NCBI GenBank assembly: GCA_016110215.1
Contig: JADWQD010000029.1
Location: forward strand, 1 to 64,000
Source: Capronia americana
Taxonomy: Eukaryota > Ascomycota > Eurotiomycetes > Chaetothyriales > Herpotrichiellaceae
Direction of reading: 5' to 3'
Length of the DNA stretch: 64,000 nucleotides
Shown here: positions 30,693-43,600 of the stretch, in pieces
How the letters are laid out: every line of letters begins with the position of its first letter
Numbering within the stretch: position 1 is the stretch's first letter
The notes under the pieces: model-generated
Told to the model about the DNA's origin: nothing
Databases searched by the model: none
The model's input: the letters and a program-made list of their open reading frames with translations, nothing else
Translations under genes and position numbers: made by a program

Positions 30693-31931
30693 TCAATCCG
30701 ACTGTACCTCAGAAGCAGCTTCGTCGCAGCACGGGAATCTGAGTCGAAGTCGAGAAGCAGGGTCGACTGCGCGCCCTAACAACGCTGCAAGCATGGCGCT
30801 GGCCCCATCTACTGTGTTTAACATGTTGAAGTGCTCCTGCGATGATTTGCGCGGAATCCCATCGGGGAAAACAACCGCCCATTGCTCATGCCAGGGCAGA
30901 GGCCTGCGAACTTTGGACACGGCCAGTGTGAACATGATAAAACTGTCAAGTCTGTCCTTGAACAATTGATTGCGCTCCCGCCGTGTCACCGCATTCTGGA
31001 TACCTCCAAATCGACCAGGTCGATTAGGGTACGCGTGACCGGATATACGGCGCTGGTGGCAGTCTTCGGAATGAGTGCACCAGTTCGCAAAGCGTTGGAG
31101 CCGAAGTTGAGCAGCCAAGGGTCCCTCTAGGTCGTCCAAGATGCTTTCGAGATTCGTGTGCAAGAAGTCCTCGATGCTCTGTATTCTGCTGTCCTCTGGC
31201 TGCGAGCCGAAAGGCGATTGTCTCGTTGCTAAACGCTCGGTTTCGGAGCAGTATTCCGATAGGTGGTCCGTTTTGCAAGCGTCGGGTATCATTACAGACA
31301 ACCCGCGCACGTACCGAATTCTTCTGAACGCCGACAATAGGACGTTGAGGTCGATCATCTCCGGCTGACCTGGGCCGCGCGCTACGGACTTTTTCCATTG
31401 GAGGCCTTCCTGCTCAATGAAGGAGATGTGGACGTGTGGCAGGCGTAGGCCCGTGTTGTTGATGGCCGGCTTGATCTGGGACTCGGCCAGGGGTAGAGAC
31501 GCCGACTTGGCTTGAGGAAGGAGCCATGCAAGCAGTCGTGTGATTTGCATCCAGGCACAGATTAGCTGTGCTGGCTCTCGATGATCCGGAGCGAGAACGT
31601 CGATTTCGATCTTTTTGAGCTTGTCGAAGGGGATCTTCTTGCCGACCAGGCAGCTTGGCTGGCGGATGTGGTCGGATCGCACTGGTAAGAAAAATTCGGT
31701 GCCGTCAAAAAGAGCGACACGGAAGTCCAGATCGCTAGGGTCGATAGCGATTTTGAAGACATGGAAGTCGTATAGTTCGGGCTGGAGTTCGTGATAGAGT
31801 GCCTTGTTCAGGTAGAGCATCGAAATAGACCTTTGTTTGATGGACTCCTGGAAGATCATGATGCGTAGTTCGACAGGTAGGTCACCAAAGGTTTTGCCCA
31901 TGCTGTGCGGTTGTAGACTGGACAACGACAT
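30693..31931 (-). CDS. F-box-like hypothetical protein
   Basis: A 412-residue single-exon protein. The N-terminus (about residues 13-60, TFGDLPVELRIMIFQESIKQ followed by LYLNKALYHELQPELY) has the look of a degenerate fungal F-box helix set: a LPxELRxxIF start and a later L-N-x-x-x-HE-x-PELY. In such proteins the F-box binds Skp1 of SCF ubiquitin ligases. The remainder (a DFHVFKI strand after the F-box, then long mixed alpha/beta sequence) is like many lineage-specific fungal F-box proteins that lack recognisable LRR or WD substrate domains. There is no signal peptide. It converges with the P450, with 85 bp between stops. The function is unknown. Confidence 0.7.
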   Translation of the reverse strand: MSLSSLQPHSMGKTFGDLPVELRIMIFQESIKQRSISMLYLNKALYHELQPELYDFHVFKIAIDPSDLDFRVALFDGTEFFLPVRSDHIRQPSCLVGKKIPFDKLKKIEIDVLAPDHREPAQLICAWMQITRLLAWLLPQAKSASLPLAESQIKPAINNTGLRLPHVHISFIEQEGLQWKKSVARGPGQPEMIDLNVLLSAFRRIRYVRGLSVMIPDACKTDHLSEYCSETERLATRQSPFGSQPEDSRIQSIEDFLHTNLESILDDLEGPLAAQLRLQRFANWCTHSEDCHQRRISGHAYPNRPGRFGGIQNAVTRRERNQLFKDRLDSFIMFTLAVSKVRRPLPWHEQWAVVFPDGIPRKSSQEHFNMLNTVDGASAMLAALLGRAVDPASRLRLRFPCCDEAASEVQSD

Positions 31932-32854
31932 TTCTGCGGGAAGGCTGTGTTCTCGAGTTCCTTATCAAATGTCAAAGTTCGATAGGAGAGAATGTCGATG
32001 AGCGGAAGTGTTGAGCCTGGAGGACGGCTTGCTCGGAATATATATAGCTTATACCTGGACCAGTTTGGGCTTTTTGCCTCTTCTGAGGACCTGCGCTGTG
32101 TCAGTCTAGCTGATCACCAACTTCTGGTTAAGGTTTGCAAACGTACGGTTCAGCCGAGTCACAATCCTGGTTGTCGTATAGCACAACGACTTTGTAACGC
32201 TCCGACCATACTTGCCAGTGGTCACAGGAATCGGACCTTGGTACTGCGCAGTGGGCGTCAGCCGGTCAGAAAGCCAGCGCGACCTGACTGAGGACCTTTG
32301 CCATCTGAAACAGGATATATAATCCCACATCAGTGTTGTTTGCATCCATTGGAAGACTGTCTCCACAGCTCAATGATGCGTTTGTTGGCTCGAACCACAT
32401 GGCAAACACGTCTGAAGCATAGGACATATGATTGCCACCACGCAAGTCACTGCGTGGTTGGTCACAAAGCCAGGTAATTGAGATCGAGGAAAACTTCCTG
32501 GCATCGAAGAGTGGAGCCTTCTGGTTGACTCGGCACCTTGTCGGCGGCCATGGCTAGCCGTTCCTGGTCGTTCATCACATATTAGTACTATGAGGATAGT
32601 GAACCGATGCCGTATTGGCACTGGAGTGTGAACAAGGGGAGCGAGAGCAGTGTCCGGGGATCGTGTGAGGACCTCACGTGTGGCAATCGGTTTGATAATG
32701 AAGCTCCGGCGGAGCAGCTGCCCGGAAAACGCAGCGCGCAACTGCGGCGCGTTGAGACTGCCGATGACGCGCTTTAGAGTAAATAATTGCTGAACGACAA
32801 GACAATCGAGTTCCGCCAGAAATGTCCTGACAAGTTGCATTTCCTCCTCTCAAC
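31932..32854. promoter_or_regulatory. Divergent promoter region, F-box gene/NUP192
   Basis: 923 bp. The left part carries a TATA-like run for the F-box gene. A second TATATAA (about 32316-32322) lies on the plus strand about 535 bp before the NUP192 ATG. A minus-strand ORF at 32370-32840 has no recognisable motif and overlaps the NUP192 leader. Confidence 0.4.
32039..32046 (-). promoter_or_regulatory. TATA-like element upstream of the F-box gene
   Basis: TATATATA stands 108 bp before the ATG at 31931 on the minus strand. Confidence 0.4.
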
Positions 32855-35800
32855 ATGGAGGGTGATTCCGCGAGCCCACAATATTTTCCCGACGTTGGGA
32901 AATGCCTCTCAGGCGAACAGCTCGTGCTGTGAGATCTCTTACCATATCGATTTGACCAGGGATGCTAATATCGCTTAGTTCTTGGGACGACTTGTTCGAG
33001 GCGCTCTTTTCTCATGATCACTCAAAAGCGCAGCATGCCTCCCGTATACTCTCCGGCGACTACCCCAAGCGCATGTTGTCGTCGAAGTTCCCTTCCTTTC
33101 CTCGACCCAATGCCTCCTCCAATGCCGCCTTTGACTCTGCAGTTTCGGCAATTTCATCGTCTTCAAATGGACTTTACAACCGCGATGAGTTGAAGGAAGA
33201 TGCTGCGTGGCTCAGCAAGCAGGTCGACATTGGTGAACAAGAGGCCCTGCGACTGGCGCTGCTAGAGTGGCAGTATCGCCCGGAGTCCAGGCTTCGGGAA
33301 GGATACTCTGAGGCAGAAGTTGCAAGTCTGAAGGAGGCTCTTGGGTCAGACTATGTGGATCGGTATCTGCAGGCGAAAGGTAGCTTCCAGGCGAGAGGTG
33401 ATGCTGTTTTCCACACTCAGCAGTCGCGCCGAGTCCGGTTAATTCGTTTGCACCTAAGCCAACAAGTGCTTGTTTTGCGCCTGGGCAAGGAGCTCACTGA
33501 AATCAACTTCTCCGATGATAAAGAGTCCGGAATCTCGTGTCCTTGTGAGACACTGGCGACTGAGCTACGCGCCGGAGTGTACGATCTCAAGGAAGACATT
33601 GCCGACGGAATCAATCGCACTGAAACTCTCCTGCAGAGTTTGGAATCTGACCCATCGTGGGAGATCGAGGAATCAGACCTGGGCCTTCTTAAAGACGCAA
33701 GAGACACCTGCACCCTACAAATGATCGGGTATGTCTTGGAAACTCTCCTCTTAGTGGTCAGACGGTCGGACAAACCCTTGTCCTCAGAGTCAGTTCGTCT
33801 CTGGTTCCGCTTGATGTCATCCGTGGGATTTTTCGCTCCCTTCACGTCCGAGATCGAGAGGCAGACAGAGGTGATCCAGAAGATCCAGTCGACTGCGTCC
33901 TTGTTGAGCCTGACCATTCTCAATGTGGGGCTTACCATTACCACCTTGGTCGATACAGCTTCCTCAGGTCAACTGATTCAGCCTGGGTCAAGGCCAGAGT
34001 ACTGCTTTGATCTCGAAACTGCTTCCCATGTTCATGAGCTGCTGTACAGTGCAGCTTCAGCAGGAAATATGCTTGGTGGACCTGCGATACTCGCCTGGGC
34101 GATGATCATCTACAAGATCCAACAGCTAGCCTCCTTTATCAAGGAGAAGAGAGAGTCACAGCATGTCCAACGGACTCTGGACGCTGTTTCAACATTTGAC
34201 GCAGCAACCGGACGCCGAGGCTCTGGCGGCGGCGCCGCCTTCCAAGCGACGATTTTCGAAGACCTCTTGGACACGATCATGATGCACAGCACAAATGATG
34301 ACCCTTCAAGTTTTCTCCTCGATGCGGCCCTCGGCCAATGCAATGTGGTCGACTACATTGTCCTTCTGAGTTCTTCGATAGGTAGTCTTACGACGCTGCT
34401 ACCCATCTACAAAGTCCAAGCACTGCAAGACGTCATAAAAATTGCGCAGTCGTTGTTGGGCTATACCCCAGAGTTGATATCGTCGCAGCTGGCTTTGCTG
34501 GCGATCGACGCTGACAGCCGATCAGAACAGAAGCTCTATGATCCCATAATCACGTTCCTTGAGGACGAAGATCTGCTTCGAGGGTTTTACGACACGGCAG
34601 CGGCCAGATTCCCTTACGAATGTCTGCCGTTTCTCCAGTTCTCTCGAGCCTTAGCTAGGGTGTCCATTTTTAGTGACGATGGTACCCAGTACGTCGAATA
34701 CCGGCTTCGAAAGTTGACATCTTTGACTCGAGCGGTTGGGAAGGACGTCGAGTACACAACAACGCGTGAAGACGAAAGTGGCAGCTTTGTGGCTCTCGAA
34801 GCCCCAGTCAACCTGCTTGACTTTTCCCAGAACAAGCTTCTTACCTATACCCATCAAGAGACCGGGACCACGTCCATCGTCCCCGCCGAAACAATTGGTG
34901 AACTAATTTCGGATCCCGATGCAGGAGGCCCGACCGTGATTAGATGGCAACACGAGTTCTCTGGTCTTGCATACATGGGTCAGTTGCTGGAGCTCCACTA
35001 TATGGGACTCCTTGCGGCATCACTTTCCCCGTCCGAAGATCTCGAAGGTGTGGTTTCCGAGACGATCGGTGTTCTGGCAACGCTCTTGTCAACCATATTG
35101 AACAACAATCCGCTTCAGCAGACAGCAGCCGAACTCCAAGACCATTGCGCGGCGGTTTTGGACGAATTCAGCAGCCATCTCAACCCAGAGGCAGATGTTA
35201 TACTGTACATCTTTGACATCCTCGAACAGGAGCTACAGAGATTCCGTCGACGTACGGTATCGACCTTTGATTCTCGGATCATGACTGCCTGTCTTGACTT
35301 CATCATCGTCTTAACTAACCTAAGACCGGAATCGATCTGGTCAAACCTCAATCGAACAAGCCTCCTGGGTCATCAGTCGGCATCATCACCCATTCTCGCC
35401 ATCGTGTCTGGAGTTGATGTCCCCCTTCAGATTTTCGATTTCTTGGAAAAGTGCACAGAGCTGTACCACTCCTTGATCGGACTCGCGCTCAAACAGGCAA
35501 TCACTAATGCTCCAACCATTAGGCCGGTGTCGAGGGCCAAGATACCGGCTGCCTGGCGTGTTCAGAACCCAATGCTCGTGACTCCAACCGAAGTTTTCTA
35601 CCAAATATTTCAAGGGATCCCAGACTGGTCCTTTCAATTCCCGGAGCAGCAGCTCCGCATCAGCACCAGCATCGCCAACTCGTTTTCGGACATCATCCAA
35701 TATGCTTTTGGCGTCGGCACGTCGCTCAGTGCACCCAGCATCGCAGCAGCGCCTTTCGCGGGAGCGGCAACATTCCTTGTTTCAGCGTTTCGGGCATCAG

Positions 35801-38394
35801 GTTCCCAAGATCTAGGGTCAAATCCAGTCGCGCAGTCACTATTTGCAACCAGCACCAGTGGCAAGACGTTTCTGTTGGGCGATGGGTCAGTGCTGCTGGA
35901 CGATGCTCCCTTTGAGCGATACGTCCGCTCACAACTATCACTTGCAACGTTGCTTGTGCGCTACAGTCTTGTACGAGAATTACCTTTGTCACCGTTGGAG
36001 AAGCACATCTTCGACGCGGTGCCCGCTTTAGTGCGGACTCTGCAGGTTGGGTCATCCGTTCGCGCTTCTTGCTTGGGGTTGTTGCGAAACATTCTGGTTT
36101 ACGTGGAGCGTCATCAGCCATCCTCTTTACTTGGACACCTGGGCTCATCCTCATGCATTGACCTGCTCAACTTTCTCCAACATGTTGACGCCAATTCCGA
36201 GTCGCCGCAGGAACGCGCAGAAGTGTGGAAGCTGCTGAGTCAGTTAGTCAAAGACTCTCAACAATGGCTGGCTATGGTGACCTTGACTGGTTCTGCCCCA
36301 GATGGTTCAAAACGAAAGAAATCAGACAAGGAAGGTGCGGTCTGTATTCGCAGCAAGACTTTTCTGCAAATTGCTATGGACGAGTTGAAAAGCATCGAGA
36401 GACTTCCACGGAAAGTTGCGATAGCAATGCTAGACTTCGTTCTGCAGGCGCAGCAGGATTGGTCATGGGTCACGCAAGATCTGTCTTCGTCAAAAGATTT
36501 CTTTTCCAAGGTTGTCCAATTCGCCACCAAACCTCGAACTCGGGACCTCGACGGGACCAGTCTCGCTGATGGCAATCTGATCGCTGCTCGCGTCACGGAT
36601 ATTGCCACAACACATCTTCACCATGCCATTATTGCGAGGGACATGGATGCCATCAAGACCTACATCCCTCTGATCAACTGGCTCGCATCAAACGCTGTCG
36701 AGGTCTCAAGCTACAACGCTTCGTTACACGGAAACATGCGCCGAAACTTTGCCGCCAAGTACAACGGACTCACTGTGGCCGATATCAAGAGTACGGGCTT
36801 GAGCGAGCGAGAGTACGGCCCAAACTTCTATTATGATATTGAGTTTGCGAACAAGTTGCTAGAACGCGATTCATCTTGGCAGGGGGCTGGAGGGAGGTCT
36901 AGTAATCAGTCTTTCTCGGCAGAGTTTCGTCGTGCCAACACAAACCTCTCAGTCATCGATTCCGAATTTGCACTTTTGTCAAGCCTGCAGCGTCTGTGCA
37001 TTGACCACTGTAAGTTCTTCGTCCAGGACCGCGAAGTACACGGGGCGATGGTGCATATCATTCAACACTGCCTTGAGGCAAATTCACAGCTCTATCCAAC
37101 GGAAGCGCTCTTCGAATCATTATTTCAGAATCGAGCAGACTTGTCAATGGCTCTTTTGCGAGAACTTGTTGCAGCCGGTGCGAAGGGCTCTGACATGGTC
37201 GGCTTGTTGGAGCATGCTTGGGCGGCTGTAAGATTCAGAAGCGGAACCTATGAACAAGCAATCATCAACAACGACCTAGCATACTGGCGTTCAATCCTTT
37301 CGGTCTTGCTTATGACCCTGCAGATCCATGTCAACTTGAAGCGCAAATCGCCCGGGGTTTCCGGTGGTACCATGGCGATCGTCCCTCTCGACCCAGAAAC
37401 CCCTACATTCCTCGAAATCACAAGTAGTATTGTCGCCGAAGGGTTTAGGTCAGTCGTCGTTGCCATCCAGGACCAGAAAGAAAACAGACCGAAGACCGAC
37501 GCTGATGATGAGTCTGATCGGGCTGGACTGCGCGATATCTCAATCCTGCTGACACTTATGCAAGCCATCCTGAGGCTACCAAGTCTCCCCCAGTTTGCCG
37601 CAGAGTTGTCCGATCGGCTCTCTTCCTCTGGCATCATCTCGTCATGCCTGATACTCTACTCCTGGTCTCATCTGCTGGGTGAGCCGGAAACAGACAGCCA
37701 GCCTCGTTATGCCGACTACTGTGTCCAACTCCTTGCATCTATCTCTTCTTTACCACTGGTCGCCGAAGAACTTGCGATTGAAGGGGTGCTAAACCGCATC
37801 CTGTCAGCCAAGACAACAGACGGCCTTCAGCGCGTTCCCGGCGGCGTGTCTCATGCTGATAACAGACGCGACTGTGCTTTCCTATACCGGGTCTGGGCAA
37901 CTGGCCTACTACCTCTCTGTCTGAATCTTCTGCACGCCGTTGGCGGCGCCATCGCACCTGAGATCTCAGTCTTCCTCAACCGGTTCCCTGACCAGCTCAT
38001 TCGCGCCAGCACAAGCTTGATGCCGACACCACAAGCCAAGGCTGCGGGTGCCGATGTTTTGACTTTAGGGGTAGCGAGCGAGGCTGCAACATTGGCTCTG
38101 ATTTCGTACGGTCTCGCATCGTACCGTGAAGCTGGCGCCTCTGCCGCGGTAGATCCGACGACCATTTTGCCATTGAAAGGCTACGATGAGCACCGGAAGG
38201 CCATCGTGGAGGACTTGCGCGACTTGATTGCGATGAAAGAGGATGCAAGGCGAAAGATCACCGTGCCCACCGATGAAAAAGAATTGACCTGGCAAGGTGC
38301 CAAAGATGGGGATAAGCTCGATGCCAAGATCGTGAAAGAACTGAAAATCGCTGTCGCAGCATTGAGCCGAGATGAGGATGATGACGAAAAGTGA
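32855..38394 (+). CDS. NUP192: Inner-ring nucleoporin Nup192
   Basis: Two exons, 32855-32928 and 32979-38394, give 1829 residues. The large ORF alone starts at an ATG (32962) that lies inside a TGCTAAT branch site closely followed by an acceptor at 32978. Using the ATG at 32855, the donor GTGAGA at 32929 and a 50-bp intron keeps the frame and gives the N-terminus MEGDSAS... joined to LSWDDLFEALF. Nup192 (Nup205 in animals) is the large alpha-solenoid scaffold of the nuclear pore inner ring and binds Nic96 and Nup53/59. Family-typical segments include RRVRLIRLHLSQQVLVLRLGKEL, YFDLET-like YCFDLETASHVHEL, NGLTVADIKSTGLSEREYGPNFYYDIEFANKLL and FVQDREVHGAMVHIIQHCLE. No membrane segments. The length is as expected. 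Confidence 0.95.
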
Positions 38395-39090
38395 GAGTGT
38401 AGACATGTTGGATTGCGGATCCCGACGTCCAGCGACACCGATTTTGTACGAACATGACGAATGAATGAGATTTCCCAAACCATAGGGAGCCTCAGTCTTG
38501 TCCAGCCAGACTTAGTGGCTCCCGCATACGCCCGCATTGGCCGCTATTGAATTACCATTGAACCATCTAGTGTCTTCGCTGGCCAAGAAGCACAAAGTCT
38601 AACAGTATGCGCCGTTTCCTAAAGTGTTTCTTCAGCAGACGGCCTCATGATGCTCCGACTGGTGATGGAGGGCGGATTTGGGGCACCGTGCGACATGCAC
38701 TGGACGAGGGGCTTGAAGTGGTGAGATCCTACTCCGAGAACTTGTGTTGACTGGATCTAACTCACTGGCCATCCACAGAGGAAAAGAGAAAGCTGACACA
38801 GCTTCAAACAGAATCGCTGCACCGAGAAGCGACGCTGTGTAATGCCAACCGTCGAGTCTGAGCATGACACCGTCCAAGATCCGGCTGTTGCCCCACGAGA
38901 ATGGATCTCTTAGAAAGGGCTCGGACCACCTAGGGATGCAACATGCGGTAAGCCATGATTACGCCTGCCCACGCCTATGTAAGACAGACATGACCGAAGT
39001 GAGTTTTGAGTTGTTACCAAGGCCACCGGGCCCCTGTAAGCTACCCAAAGCTTGGGCTATGCGAGGCTAGTCATGTCCTAATGCCATAGA
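38395..39090. other. Intergenic between convergent genes
   Basis: No gene seen in 696 bp. It holds the 3' regions of NUP192 and the transcription factor. Confidence 0.5.
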
Positions 39091-40686
39091 TCAAGCAAGG
39101 TCCCATGAGCCGTTCACAAAACTGCCCATGTCCTCAGTCCAGAAAAAGTCCTGCAGCACATGCTCTATATCAGCCCAGTCTTCCAAGTCTGGGAATTGTG
39201 CCTTGAAAAGCCGGACCAAATCGAGGCCTGGCGACCTCATATGCCCGGCTCTCGACCTCCATGCATCGATGACGACCATGTACACCCAAATCAGAGCTTT
39301 CATCTCAGCCTTCGATGTCGGCATTGTCAATTTTGGCAAGGCTTTTGTCGCACTCACTACCGTCAACATTGAATGCCTGGAAGGGAGACGGAGATTGCAG
39401 AAAGCAGCGGAGCAGTAAAGGATCAGCGCCATCACGACAAGCTTCTCCAGGGTTGGTGTGTCGGCCGGAGCTGCCAGGGAAGGACATGCCTGCATAATAT
39501 CATGGTAGCGCCGCTGTTTGTATCGGAAGACTTCCTTATCTGCTACGACAGGGATATTGTGCTTCTTGTCACTGACCGCCTTCGCCAGACGCACCAAGAC
39601 CTCAAGCGTCGGCAGTGTGAGCAAGTCCCGTTTCGCCAGATCCTGGAATCCAACTGGGAGACGGCTCAACAGCTTGCGCGTCTTCTCAGAGAAGGGACGC
39701 CTTGGGCATTTATCCGCTTCGTGATTTGGCCGTTCATCAGCAAATATTGTGGGACCCTGACCGGCTGCCCAACACCAATATCCCTCCCATTGGAGAATCA
39801 TGCACTTGTGCAAGCCTCTGCTGTCCAGCGCGTCGAGACCTCCTCTGGCATCGACCATCCGACGCAAGTGTTCCTTGTGCAAACTGTGGGCTCCTTTGTC
39901 TCCGAGTTGGCGCGCAACCACGGCAAGGTTCATGACCGTGGCGATGGAAATGTCGTCGAGCAGGGATTCTCGACTTTCGATCTCACGTCTCAAGTTCGCC
40001 AACGCCGTGCCTAAATGCATATACAGCCGTTGCGAGGGCCTCCCGCCTGGGTTCAGGGAGAATTCCCACTCGTGTAAAACGTTGGCCAGACCGGCATGGA
40101 GAAACAGTGGGTGCTGCAGCAGGTCCAGAAAGAAAGTGGTGTATATGTCTGTGACGTTGAAGATTTCGTACAGAGCGGCGTGGTTGGGCACATAGTACCG
40201 TGTGTAAAAGTCGAGAGCGTCCTGGCAAGGATTCGGAGGGTTGATTCCAACCGGATCTTTGCCGTGTCTACGCAAGTGTAGGTCAGGATCGAGGAGGAGT
40301 TCAATAGGACTCGCTGATCGCTGCACTCTAGCATTCGTATCCGGCTCGAAAGGCGCGTCTTCTGCTGTCCCCCGCCGATCCTTGGTCGGCGAGCTCATTG
40401 CTCTCACCGAGGAGGGCTTCTTTTGGGGTTTGGACTTCGCACCCTGCGGTTGCGTTTCCGCAGCGGGTGCCAGTGGACGAAGTGGGCGCTCCTGGCCAGG
40501 CGACGAAAGGACTGTTTTCTTCCGCCGTCTCCGAACACATTTGAGGGCAGGGTCGGACTTGCGTCGCAGTTCTAGCGTCCTCAGCCCGATGATTCTCGCA
40601 TGAGCTCGAACTTTCGATATCTGGATCTTCTTGTCTGCTTTCGTCCAGGACAGCCCTTCGACGAAGACAACTTCGCGTGGCTTCAT
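39091..40686 (-). CDS. Fungal transcription-factor-domain protein without zinc cluster
   Basis: A 531-residue single-exon protein. The first ATG is at 40686; the frame opens further upstream with a GTG. The N-terminus has a basic region, KKIQISKVRAHARIIGLRTLELRRK and KCVRRRRKKTV, of the type seen in a class of fungal regulators that carry the helical fungal-specific transcription factor domain (Fungal_trans_2-like) but no Zn2Cys6 cluster. The middle and C-terminal regions are helical and typical of that domain: DFYTRYYVPNHAALYEIFNV, HLGTALANLRREI, DISIATVMNLAVVARQLGD, HLRRMVDARGGLDAL and a LILYCSAAFCN helix. It is presumably nuclear. Its neighbours, a 4CL-like ligase and a monooxygenase beyond a 3.3-kb gap, could be targets, but nothing in the sequence shows this. 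Confidence 0.8.
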   Translation of the reverse strand: MKPREVVFVEGLSWTKADKKIQISKVRAHARIIGLRTLELRRKSDPALKCVRRRRKKTVLSSPGQERPLRPLAPAAETQPQGAKSKPQKKPSSVRAMSSPTKDRRGTAEDAPFEPDTNARVQRSASPIELLLDPDLHLRRHGKDPVGINPPNPCQDALDFYTRYYVPNHAALYEIFNVTDIYTTFFLDLLQHPLFLHAGLANVLHEWEFSLNPGGRPSQRLYMHLGTALANLRREIESRESLLDDISIATVMNLAVVARQLGDKGAHSLHKEHLRRMVDARGGLDALDSRGLHKCMILQWEGYWCWAAGQGPTIFADERPNHEADKCPRRPFSEKTRKLLSRLPVGFQDLAKRDLLTLPTLEVLVRLAKAVSDKKHNIPVVADKEVFRYKQRRYHDIMQACPSLAAPADTPTLEKLVVMALILYCSAAFCNLRLPSRHSMLTVVSATKALPKLTMPTSKAEMKALIWVYMVVIDAWRSRAGHMRSPGLDLVRLFKAQFPDLEDWADIEHVLQDFFWTEDMGSFVNGSWDLA

Positions 40687-43600
40687 TGTTGTGACTGCCG
40701 GGTTGGAGGCGATGGATTTGGAATGTGTTATGGTTGGAACTTCTCGCCGTGCTGGTTGATCATCTTTATCGTCGAGCACACGATTACACTCTACGACGCT
40801 GCTTTGGGTTGGAAAATGCCCGATCGAGACGGGTCATCGACGGCCAGAGCGTTGCGGATCATGGAGAGCACCGGCTTGCAGTCCCAAGGCTGATACAGGA
40901 CGCAACCCATTCGCTGGGACAGGCACAGCCTGCTCCCCCCCCTGCATATCCATGACTCGCAAACAGGAAGAGCCTTGCCTTGCGAACGCATGTACAATCC
41001 CCGACCAGCCCTAGTCTTAATCAGCGCTGCCAAACCGTGGCTATGATTTGAGGTTTCATCCTCGCGCTCGGCATGCACTTGGCGCAGCAGAGAGGCAGGC
41101 TGATATTGGTGGGCATCCTGCAGGGCGTGTTCCAGTCTTCTGAGCAGGAACCGCACCTCTTGAGGCGCCCATCTTTAGATAATGGCAGATATCTATCATT
41201 GGTGCTCGTCTCTGCGCTGCCGAGGGAGCTTCTTGTCATGTGGAGCTTACCTGGGGGTTTATCCCCGTGGTCTAAGGTGAACTGGACACGGCGTGGCTTC
41301 TATCGAACCGTGTGTGATTATGCATGACATGCCGTCAACGGCCCGTCTTTCACTCAGTCATTGTACACGTCTGGGGCCGTATGACAAAGCCGTTGTTATT
41401 CATATCTCCATGCAGCGTACGGAGTCCTGGAAGTCTCGTGTTCTCTCAGCTTCCCCGGTCCTCAGCACAACAGCAAAAGCCGACACAGATGGGGTATTCC
41501 GCCCGACATGGACCTTGGTTTGTGGGCCATTTGCCTCATGCAGTATATGTACAGTGGCCTATGCTACGGTGCTGCGGAGTCTGGGCATTCCCTTGGCACG
41601 CGGCTTTCGTATTACGAGAAGACATCACCGTTCAGAGCAACTGGATCCGACTGCGCATAAAGGATGTTATGCCTTTCTGCTTACATATCCATTCCAATTT
41701 ACCACGACTACCATCGCCGCGGAAGAGCAAAGCGCCCCCCTTCTTGGCTGCGCTCTCACCGCAGTCCGCACGCTGACAGACGTCAACCATACCGCTGGAA
41801 CAGTACTTTTGTCGCTTGTCTCAGTACAAGTCGATTACCGACTTCGGCTGGCAGCAGAACTGGCTTTCTGGGCGTTACTGAGAAAGACTGCAAGCCACCA
41901 CACTGCAAGCCGGCTACCGTCAGGCTGACCCTTGGAAGACACACCCCCGTTCCACTGGACATTGCCAGCCAGGGACAGGTAAAGTCGCCGGTGTCAGATG
42001 TCAATCGCATCGGTTTCCGGGTGATGTATCCCTTTGCGGTATATGACGTTTGATGTATGATGTCTGATATCTTAGCTCTGTCTCCGAGATTCCGAGTCAT
42101 GCACGTGTTCCTAGCAGGATTTCGTGACGGCTGTAGCAATTTGGATCCCAGACAATGAACGCTCGCGGTTCCTCTTCGCATCAAGGTTCCACCGACGACG
42201 TCTCATTAGGCGTTAATAGTCTGCGCGAGCCTGGAATGAACCATTGGTTCTTGGGAAACGTCACCTTCGTGCCAGCTCAAAAGATGAGATTGGACGATCA
42301 GCATGGCGTTAGGCTGATTCGAACATGGTCCCTAACACGTCGCTCCTTGAGGGCAGCAAGAAGCGGACATGGAGAACTCACGCTTATCACCGGCAATGGG
42401 AGACGAATCATTCCTCACCGCCAAAGGCATTCGACGGACTCCAGTTCGACCTTCGAGTGTTGTCCCCGTCGCGGATCCTTCCAATGACTTGCCTGGTATG
42501 AACAACTAGCAGGGGCCCGGGAGACCGTAACCTCTGACAGTTCGTGGTCTGGTACGTGCGTACCATGGTACGAGGGCATAGTCGTGGAAAGCGTTTAAGC
42601 CCGTCGCTTTGGTTGCCGCTTCTCTGTCTTAATTTCTGCCCACGGAGGCGCCGAGACAAACAGTGCTGACTTGAACAATCCCTACCCCCAGGCTCCGATC
42701 ATGAGTCGTACTCTCAACTGGGTGGTTATCCCCCGGCTGCTTCGATCTCACTGACTCCCCGCGGCTGGTAAGCTCCATACCAGGTAGATGGTCTTTGGCA
42801 TGTCGAAGGATCAAATCTGACTGCTTCGAGGTATATTTTCTGCTATGGATATGCACTGAGCATGACCCACTTCTACGGATATACGACAACTAGGCGCATC
42901 CACCCACCCCGTCGCTTTGCTGACTGAGATTCTCGAATCAGTGCACTGTGAGGCACGCGGTATAGCGCCACTTGACTCCCAAGATTCAGTACCGGGGCTA
43001 TGGGCCCCAATTCGCCCTCCCGACACAACGCCGAACCTCGTACAAGCAGGGCAAGGGTCTGATGACGAAGGGGTATCGATCAGCAGTCGTCACGGCCTCA
43101 AATCTGCATCTTTTGGCCAGAAACACCACGAATGGTGTGGCGGGCACGTATCATCCATCATCAAGGACGAGGTGCACACGTTTCATCGCTGCTTCGCGAG
43201 AGCCTGCCTACACAGCGGCCATCACCGACGTTGAGTTTTATGTGTCAGCCATGCACCTCCCAGCCGGTGTTGACATCTGGCAAAAGGACCAAAGCCAGTG
43301 CGGGTGGTCATCAGCAGGGGACCAAGTGAGCTGACCTGCATCCTTCGTGCCGCGTCAACTGCGTATGAACTCATTCTGGAGTGAGTGATGATTGATGGGC
43401 CTGAGGCAAAGCAGTCGATTTGAATACCCCTGGACAGCAGGTTGGCACTGTTCAATCAGCATGTGCTTGAAGTGGAACCACGTTAGGGGTCTGTGGTTTC
43501 TGGTGCGCAGATCGATCTGGTAGCTTGCTGCTTGAGATAGGGGTGTCCGCTCTCGTTGCTGACCATATCGCGCCGTTATTTCACTACACAGCTGAAGGAC

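Noticed and set aside
32370..32840. 156-codon ATG-initiated minus-strand ORF upstream of NUP192
   Set aside because: No recognisable motif, and it ends only 14 bp from the NUP192 start, antisense to its leader; more likely chance than a gene.
41293..41928. 211-codon plus-strand ORF in the gene-free interval
   Set aside because: Overlaps a second long ORF in another frame, has erratic composition and no domain pattern.
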